Assembly: GCA_029975295.1 (NCBI GenBank)
Contig: JARKPK010000013.1
Location: 1-49,545 of the forward strand
Direction of reading: 5' to 3'
From: Thermoguttaceae bacterium
GTDB lineage: Bacteria > Planctomycetota > Planctomycetia > Pirellulales > Thermoguttaceae
DNA length: 49,545 bases
A program made the translations under genes and the position numbers. This document shows, piece after piece, positions 44,297 through 49,545 of the stretch (positions are counted from its first letter, which is position 1; each line of letters starts with the position of its first letter). The notes beneath the pieces were generated by a model. The model searched no databases, was not told where the DNA came from, and was given only the letters and a program-made list of their open reading frames with translations.

Positions 44297-44395
44297 GCCT
44301 ATGGAACGGTCGGAACCCGTTGGCGGCCGCCCGCGGCTCGTTCGGCCGATCGGTCTGCACAGCGCCCCCGCAACGAACCCTTCTCTTGCCGAAAA

Positions 44396-45652
44396 GTGCA
44401 TGGCGTGACGGAAGAAATCCGGATTCGCACGTTCTCCAACGGGCTGACGCTCATTGCCCAGCATCTGCCGTGGGCCAGCACCGCGGCGTTCACCCTGCTG
44501 GCGCCGGCCGGCTGCGGTTACGAGCCTGCCGACAAAGCCGGGTTGGCCGCGATGACGGGCGAAATGATGATGCGCGGCGCCGGGCGGCGCGACAGCCGTC
44601 AATTGATCATCGACCTGGATCTGCTGGGAATCGACCACGGCGGGTCGGTCAGTCAGGGCCTGTCGCAGTTCCATGCCGCCATGCGGAGCGACGGACTGGC
44701 AACCGCCATGGAGATTTTTGCCGACGTTGTGCGCAGGCCTCATTTGCCCGAAGACGAACTCGAGGCGACTCGCCTGGGGGCCATCCAGGAGGTTCGAGCC
44801 GTCGAAGACAACCCGCATCTGAAAATCAAGCAAGAATTGCGGCAGAGGAGCCTGGCCGAACCGTGGAACCGGGTGCCCAACGGCACGGAGCAAGGCCTCA
44901 TGGCTGTCGGCATCGATGACGTTCGCCGATTCCACGCGAAGCATTTTCATCCCCGGGACGCAATCCTCGCCGTGGCCGGCCCACAGGCCGGCTCCGAGGT
45001 TGAAGCGTTGGTCGAGCGACTCTGGGGCGATTGGGACGGCGATCCCCCCGTGGAACTCGATCGACAGCAGTTCCGCGCCGGGGGCATAACGCACATCGAC
45101 CACGATTCGGAACAGACCCATCTGGCCCTGGCGTGGCCCAGCGTGCCGTACTGTCACAGGCAGTGCGCGGCGGCCTTGGCGGCCATCGACGTTTTGGGCG
45201 GGGGGCTGAGCTCTCGGCTCTTCACCGAAGTGCGCGAGCGGCAAGGGCTGTGCTACTCGGTTTATGCCGCATTGCTCCCCATGCGGCAATGCGGCCTGGC
45301 CTTCTGCTACTCTGCCACAACGGCCGAGCGGGCGCAAACGACCCTCGACGTGGTTGCGCACGAGCTGGCGCGGTTGGCGCAGGGAGTAACCGCCGATGAG
45401 TTGGCCCGGGCGAAGGCTCGGGCGAAAACAGCGTTGGTGATGCAGCGCGAGTCGTGTTTGGCGATCAGCGGCCAGTTGGCCGCGCAATGGCATTTGCAAG
45501 GCCGCGTTCAAACGTTGGCCGAACTGTGCGAAGAAGTCGAGCGCTTGGACGAGCAAGCCTTGCGACATCATCTCAGCGACTTCCCCCCGCGGCCCGACAC
45601 GATCGTCACGCTCGGCCCTAGCCCGCTGGAGGCGCCCAATGGAATTCATTAA
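44396..45652 (+). CDS. M16 peptidase subunit, Zn site lost, R/Y motif kept
   Basis: A 418-residue M16 (pitrilysin/processing-peptidase type) protein. Where active members have H-x-x-E-H, it reads AAMTGEMM, so it cannot bind zinc. The C-terminal half keeps the substrate-binding RERQGLCYSVYA (Arg/Tyr motif). Its start must be a GTG (44396 or 44405); an ATG at 44400 is out of frame. Its last 14 bases overlap the start of the next, active subunit gene, which points to a co-translated heterodimer, as in other bacterial M16B pairs. Non-catalytic partner, confident. Confidence 0.9.
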   Translation: MHGVTEEIRIRTFSNGLTLIAQHLPWASTAAFTLLAPAGCGYEPADKAGLAAMTGEMMMRGAGRRDSRQLIIDLDLLGIDHGGSVSQGLSQFHAAMRSDGLATAMEIFADVVRRPHLPEDELEATRLGAIQEVRAVEDNPHLKIKQELRQRSLAEPWNRVPNGTEQGLMAVGIDDVRRFHAKHFHPRDAILAVAGPQAGSEVEALVERLWGDWDGDPPVELDRQQFRAGGITHIDHDSEQTHLALAWPSVPYCHRQCAAALAAIDVLGGGLSSRLFTEVRERQGLCYSVYAALLPMRQCGLAFCYSATTAERAQTTLDVVAHELARLAQGVTADELARAKARAKTALVMQRESCLAISGQLAAQWHLQGRVQTLAELCEEVERLDEQALRHHLSDFPPRPDTIVTLGPSPLEAPNGIH

Positions 45653-46880
45653 CGCCGTGCTGCCCAACGGACTGGAAATCGTTGCCGAGTGCAATGAGCA
45701 AGCCGTGTCGGCGGCGTTCGGGTTCTTTGTGCGCACCGGCGCCCGCGACGAAGCCGCTGCCGAGTCGGGCGTGAGCCACTTTCTCGAGCACATGGCGTTC
45801 AAAGGCCGCGGCGACGTGCATTCCGACGAGATCAATCGCCGATTCGACGCCATGGGGGCCGCCTGCAACGCGTACACAAGCGAAGAAAGCACCGGCTACT
45901 TCGCCGCCGTGCTGCCCGAGTTCCAAACGCCGGCCGTTCGCCTGCTGGCCGACCTTTTGCGGCCGGAACTGCGCCCCGATGATTTCGAAATGGAACGGCA
46001 GGTCATTCTCGAAGAAATCGGCATGTACGAAGACCAGCCGCCGTTCGGGGCCGACGACCAACTGCGCGCAGCGTTCTTCGGCAGCCATCCGCTTTCGCAC
46101 AGCATCCTCGGCACGCGGCAGAGCATCGCCGAAATGACGCGGGAGGCGATGATCGATTATCACCGTCGCCGCTATGCTCCGGCAAACGTGGTGCTGGCCG
46201 CCGCGGGGAACGTTGATTTCCGCCGATTAGTGGAAGAGGCACGAGCGGCCACGGCCGATTGGGACGGGCCGCCGGCGCTTGTTGCGCGGCAATCGCCCGC
46301 GCCTCGGGCAACCCGTCTGGCAGTGCACAAGCCGGCCGCCGCCATGGAGTATTTTCTGCGGCTCAGTCCGGCTCCGCCGGCCGGGCATCCGCTCCGAGCG
46401 GCCGCCCTCGTGTTGGCCGCCCTGGTGGGCGACGATGTCGGCAGCCGGCTGTTCTGGGAATTGGTCGATCCGGGTCGGGCCGAGTCGGCGGGAATGTCGT
46501 TCCACGAGTTCTACGATGCCGGGCTGATGGCCGCCGATCTTGCCTGCGAGCCCGACGATGCACGCGAAAACTACCGCATTTTTCAGGGTGTCTTGGATGC
46601 CGTGCAAGCCGAGGGCGTTCGAGCCGATGAGGTGGATCAAGCGAAGAACAAACTGATGTCGCGCATCGTCCTTGGGCAAGAACGTCCGGGCCAGCGACTG
46701 TTCGCCATCGCCGGCGACTGGATCTACGACCGAAGGTATCGACCGTTGCCCGCCGTGCTCGACGAAGTTGCCGCCGTTACCGCGGAGACGATCGGCGAGT
46801 TCCTCCGCCAGTTCCCCCTGACGTTGCACGCAGCGGCGGCCGTCGGCCCTCTTTCCCAGTTCCCCGCTGAAGACGATTGA
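45639..46880 (+). CDS. M16 peptidase subunit, active Zn site, R/Y motif lost
   Basis: A 413-residue M16 protease with H47-x-x-E50-H51 (HFLEH) and the third ligand near E126 in VILEEIGMYE, the normal spacing. In the C-terminal half, the R/Y motif position reads WELVDPGRAESAGMSF and lacks the Arg-x-x-Gly-(L)-Cys/Ala-Tyr pattern. The neighbouring gene has exactly the reverse, so the pair shares one active site between two proteins. No signal peptide is seen on either, so they probably act in the cytoplasm. Function sure as peptidase; substrate unknown. Confidence 0.93.
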   Translation: MEFINAVLPNGLEIVAECNEQAVSAAFGFFVRTGARDEAAAESGVSHFLEHMAFKGRGDVHSDEINRRFDAMGAACNAYTSEESTGYFAAVLPEFQTPAVRLLADLLRPELRPDDFEMERQVILEEIGMYEDQPPFGADDQLRAAFFGSHPLSHSILGTRQSIAEMTREAMIDYHRRRYAPANVVLAAAGNVDFRRLVEEARAATADWDGPPALVARQSPAPRATRLAVHKPAAAMEYFLRLSPAPPAGHPLRAAALVLAALVGDDVGSRLFWELVDPGRAESAGMSFHEFYDAGLMAADLACEPDDARENYRIFQGVLDAVQAEGVRADEVDQAKNKLMSRIVLGQERPGQRLFAIAGDWIYDRRYRPLPAVLDEVAAVTAETIGEFLRQFPLTLHAAAAVGPLSQFPAEDD

Positions 46881-46947
46881 CTCTCGTGGAAATTTCGGTC
46901 GGCCTCGCCCGCAGCCTTGTCGTTGGCCGCTGCGGCGTTCTCGGTCC

Positions 46948-47430
46948 TCAGATGCGTGAAGGCCGGTGCGGATTGCTGGTCGCGGAATCCCGCAATGTCC
47001 CGTCGTCTGCAATGCAGACGCCTTGTGCCGCGGACAAGCCGATCAATCGGTCGCGCAATCCCGCCAGTTGGGCGGAATAGGCTTGAAGCCGTTTCGGCAG
47101 TTCGGCCGAGTCGTACCAACGCATCTCCAGGAACAGCCTTGCCGGATCGGGCAACTGGTGCGCGGCCGCCACGCGCCACAAAAGCCAGCTCTCACGCCAC
47201 GAAAGCCGGTGCGCCCGGCAGAGCGACACGAACAACCCCAAAGGGCTGTTGCTGCGGCGCCCGGAAAGCTGCTGGAACAGGCGAAAGAAGATCGCGAAGA
47301 TCACCGACGCAATCGTCAGCACGATCAGCGCGCGAACCACCGGCCCCAAATCCACCGGCTGATCGGTGAAATCCGAATGAAACGAGAACCAACTGTTCTC
47401 GGCGGCAGCGAACATGCCGATGCGATCCAT
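46948..47430 (-). CDS. Single-pass membrane protein of unknown function
   Basis: A 160-residue protein. Residues 25-50 hold one membrane helix (RALIVLTIASVIFAIFFRLF). The following region is helical with LGLFVSLCRAHRLSWRESWLLWRVAAAHQLPDPARLFLE, a pattern known from the N-terminal part of PilZ-linked planctomycete and proteobacterial proteins, although no PilZ domain is present here. The ATG at 47430 is preferred. It follows the HEAT-repeat gene on the same strand, 174 bp after it, and may belong to the same operon. Confidence 0.75.
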   Translation of the reverse strand: MDRIGMFAAAENSWFSFHSDFTDQPVDLGPVVRALIVLTIASVIFAIFFRLFQQLSGRRSNSPLGLFVSLCRAHRLSWRESWLLWRVAAAHQLPDPARLFLEMRWYDSAELPKRLQAYSAQLAGLRDRLIGLSAAQGVCIADDGTLRDSATSNPHRPSRI

Positions 47431-47604
47431 GATCTCAATCCTGCCGTTTGTCTCTTCGTCTCTTTGCAGCGAACGCCGATGCGATCTTTCGCGCAAAGCG
47501 GCCGGCGGCCGCCCGCGCCCGCTCCCCTCCCGCGCGCCGTCTCAAGTCGATTCCGATATTTCCTGCGGTTCACTTCCCCGTCGCGGGCGACACCAAATCG
47601 AGCG

Positions 47605-49251
47605 TCAGGAAACGGCAGGCAGCGACTCGGCGGCCGGCGCCGCCGGCGATTCGCTCCCGGCGACAATCGTCTGCCATCGGCCCAGCGCCTCGCGCTTGCG
47701 CAGCGATTCGCGGGCGGCCTCTTGGACGCTCGGGCTATGGTCGTTCAGGGCGTTCTTCAACGCCAGCATGCTGGCTTCACAGCTCAGCATGCCCGCCGCA
47801 GAAGCGGCTTCGGCCCGAAGCAAAAAGTCCTCGTCGTCAAGCATTTTCAAGATGATCTCACGGTACGGCTCGACCAAACCCATGGCCCGCGCCATGGCCA
47901 CGCCGCGCAATCGCCGATTTCTCGCCGGCGACTCCAGTTCGTGGCGCAACAGTTCCGTGGCTTGCGGATCGAGTTTGCGCACCATTTCTCCGGTGCTTCG
48001 CCGCACGTCGTCTTCAAGCATGTCGAACGCGCCCAGGTAGCGTGCGAAGGTGAACTCGCTGAGGCTGTCGAACGCCGCTTGGCGGACCACGGCGTACGGG
48101 CTGTCCACCATTTCGACCACGCGGGCCAGCGCGCCGGGAATGCCGCGAGCCCGAAGTTGCCGGACAGCAATGGCTTGCACTTGCGGATCGGGATCATCGA
48201 GGGCGGCCAACGCCAGCGCGTTCGCCTCGGCTCCGGCAAACTCGGTCAAGGCGGCCGCGGCGGCGCGCCGACCCGCGGGTTTTCCCCGCAGCAGAACATG
48301 CCGAACCACAGCCAACGCCGAGGGTCGCGAAATCGCCGATTGCACCGCCAGACGCACGACGCCGGGCTGAGCGGCGTCTTCCAGTTGTTCCAGAACTTTC
48401 AAATCGCCGCGAAACCAAGTGATCGATTCGATTCGCTTGAGGTTCTGCACCACATGAGAAGAGGTCGAGCGGGCCAATCGCCGCAGAAAGTGCCTGAGGA
48501 ACCGCAGATCGCTCCGATTCGCAGCGGCCGACAACGCCGCCGAGGGCGCCTTCGGGTCGTCGAGAAAACTGAGCAGAAGACGAATCACTCCTCCGTGATC
48601 GCTGCGGTGCAGCAAGTCGTTCAAACAGAGGAACGCCGGGTGAAGCGGCGATTGCAGAATGCTCTTCAACAAAGCGTTCTCTCGATTCACCAACAGCAGA
48701 AACGCCTCGACCAACAACGCATTTTTGTGTTTGCCGAATCGCTGCACGGCCAACTCCAGCGCCCCGATCACATGCCGCCGCGTCAGTTGCGGATCGCGGC
48801 GTTCGGAGGGCGGAGGCGGCGAGGCGAGTTCTTGATAGAGGAGCCGCACCAAGCTCATCAACGTGTCGCACGCCTGCCGAAAATGCGGATGGTCGGGCAT
48901 CTCCGCCACGGCCGCGAGGGTGGGCGCCAAGTCGTACTCGCGCAGCCAAAGCGACGCCCGACAACACAACGCGCACATCTCCGGATCATTGCCCAACAGC
49001 GCGTTGCGAAACGCGCCGAGCAACCGGCCCGGGTGCTCCTCAACGATCTGCCGAGAGCGATCATCCATGCGGTCCAATCGGCGAATGATCGTCTCCGAAG
49101 CCAGCGGCTCGCGGCGCCGCAACAAGGCGGTTAGCGCGCCGTGCCGCACGTCGAGGTTCGTCGCGTCGAGCGCGGGCAAGAGGACGGCCAAGGCCGACTC
49201 GTTCGCCGTCCGGCTCAGAAGGTTCAGCGTTGTCTGTAAACCGCCGCCCAT
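47605..49251 (-). CDS. HEAT-repeat protein
   Basis: A 548-residue, mostly alpha-helical protein. Repeats with the HEAT pattern are clear in the C-terminal half, for example AANALALAALDDPDPQVQAIAVRQL, GALARVVEMVDSPYAVVRQAAFDSL and ALKNALNDHSPSVQEAARESL. Earlier parts (ESALAVLLPALDATNLDVRHGALTALL) start the array near residue 20. Such solenoids bind proteins; no enzyme domain is seen. The ATG at 49251 starts right before the repeats. It is followed by a small membrane protein gene on the same strand, which it may work with at the membrane. Confidence 0.88.
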   Translation of the reverse strand: MGGGLQTTLNLLSRTANESALAVLLPALDATNLDVRHGALTALLRRREPLASETIIRRLDRMDDRSRQIVEEHPGRLLGAFRNALLGNDPEMCALCCRASLWLREYDLAPTLAAVAEMPDHPHFRQACDTLMSLVRLLYQELASPPPPSERRDPQLTRRHVIGALELAVQRFGKHKNALLVEAFLLLVNRENALLKSILQSPLHPAFLCLNDLLHRSDHGGVIRLLLSFLDDPKAPSAALSAAANRSDLRFLRHFLRRLARSTSSHVVQNLKRIESITWFRGDLKVLEQLEDAAQPGVVRLAVQSAISRPSALAVVRHVLLRGKPAGRRAAAAALTEFAGAEANALALAALDDPDPQVQAIAVRQLRARGIPGALARVVEMVDSPYAVVRQAAFDSLSEFTFARYLGAFDMLEDDVRRSTGEMVRKLDPQATELLRHELESPARNRRLRGVAMARAMGLVEPYREIILKMLDDEDFLLRAEAASAAGMLSCEASMLALKNALNDHSPSVQEAARESLRKREALGRWQTIVAGSESPAAPAAESLPAVS

Positions 49252-49545
49252 GCCAGCTTGCTCAATGATGCTCGAAATCCTGTTCGCCGCGCAGCGCCAT
49301 CGCCGCGAAGCGCCGCGTCCGGACCAGCGCGGTGGGCTTCTCCGCGTGTCAGGGCGTACCGGAACGCGCGCAAACAACCGCTATGATGAATATGGCATTT
49401 ACTGCGGTGCGCTGAGGAAAAAAGAGAAATCCGCCGGAGATTACGATCGAGATTCTCCGCACTTGGCAAAACATCGGGCGATCTTTCGCCGCGGTGGGCC
49501 GTTGGTTTCTCGCCAACGTTCGGCACGACCGCCCTATTGGTTGTC
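49252..49545. other. Right edge, no gene recognised
   Basis: 294 bp upstream of the HEAT-repeat gene. The only frame is a GC-rich extension. An A/T-richer part at about 49410-49440 may carry its promoter. Confidence 0.35.

Noticed and set aside
44400-44408. ATG as start of the first M16 gene
   Set aside because: It is out of frame and stops after two codons; the gene must start with GTG.
1-49545. tRNA genes, CRISPR arrays, transposases, integrases, prophage genes
   Set aside because: No T-loop-type tRNA sequence outside coding genes, no regular repeat-spacer pattern and no recognisable mobile-element protein was seen.

Overview
The window is high-GC DNA (third codon positions are strongly G/C) from what looks like a planctomycete, most likely a Pirellulales-type bacterium. 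This is inferred from gene content, with no rRNA or marker gene to confirm it: a secreted sulfatase, large secreted glycoside hydrolases, thioredoxin/YHS secreted proteins, Pro/Ala-rich exopolysaccharide proteins, an FmdE-domain protein, many exported proteins of unknown function, and few Shine-Dalgarno sites. I found 31 protein genes that I support well, and two small candidate ORFs. I saw no tRNA, rRNA, CRISPR array, transposase or phage gene.

Layout. 0.3-8 kb: a secreted protein of unknown function (-), a secreted protein with two cysteine-poor thioredoxin-like domains and a CAP-like tail (+), and a dynamin-like GTPase (+) whose 3' end overlaps a convergent cardiolipin synthase (-), followed by a small lipoprotein (-). 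8-13.5 kb: an orphan molybdopterin oxidoreductase of the formate dehydrogenase-N alpha type without the usual catalytic Sec/Cys, a D-2-hydroxyacid dehydrogenase and a sulfatase. 14-26 kb: an exopolysaccharide/glycan locus. Its forward half holds a single-pass membrane protein, a tyrosine-kinase-like protein with a broken Walker A, an ExeA-type AAA ATPase and a TPR/polysaccharide-export fusion. Its reverse half holds a methyltransferase-GT2 fusion, a GT39-like membrane glycosyltransferase coupled by an ATGA overlap, and a second methyltransferase. The reverse half has a recognisable promoter and a hairpin-rich leader.

26-33 kb: mtaB (tRNA methylthiolation), clpS and a 1,543-residue GH2-like secreted protein, all on the minus strand. 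33-40 kb, plus strand: a 1.1-kb gene-free stretch with a candidate promoter and terminator, a second D-2-hydroxyacid dehydrogenase, a cystathionine gamma-synthase-family PLP enzyme with a strongly structured leader, a stand-alone receiver domain, an exported FmdE-domain protein and an RlmM-like methyltransferase. 39.6-49.5 kb: a small lipoprotein (-), a thioredoxin/YHS secreted protein, a secreted GH5-like mannanase/cellulase, an M16 protease pair with complementary degenerate halves, a small membrane protein (-) and a HEAT-repeat protein (-).

The most promising undescribed element is the leader of the PLP enzyme at 35,429-35,591. It follows a good sigma70-like promoter, can form two crossing 8-bp helices (a pseudoknot) plus alternative pairings, and ends in a small hairpin against the start codon. 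It lies in front of a sulfur amino-acid gene and I do not recognise it as a known SAM riboswitch class. Second are several apparent pseudoenzymes in which the fold is kept but the key catalytic residues are replaced: the FDH-like protein, the BY-kinase-like protein, one M16 subunit and perhaps the GH2 protein.
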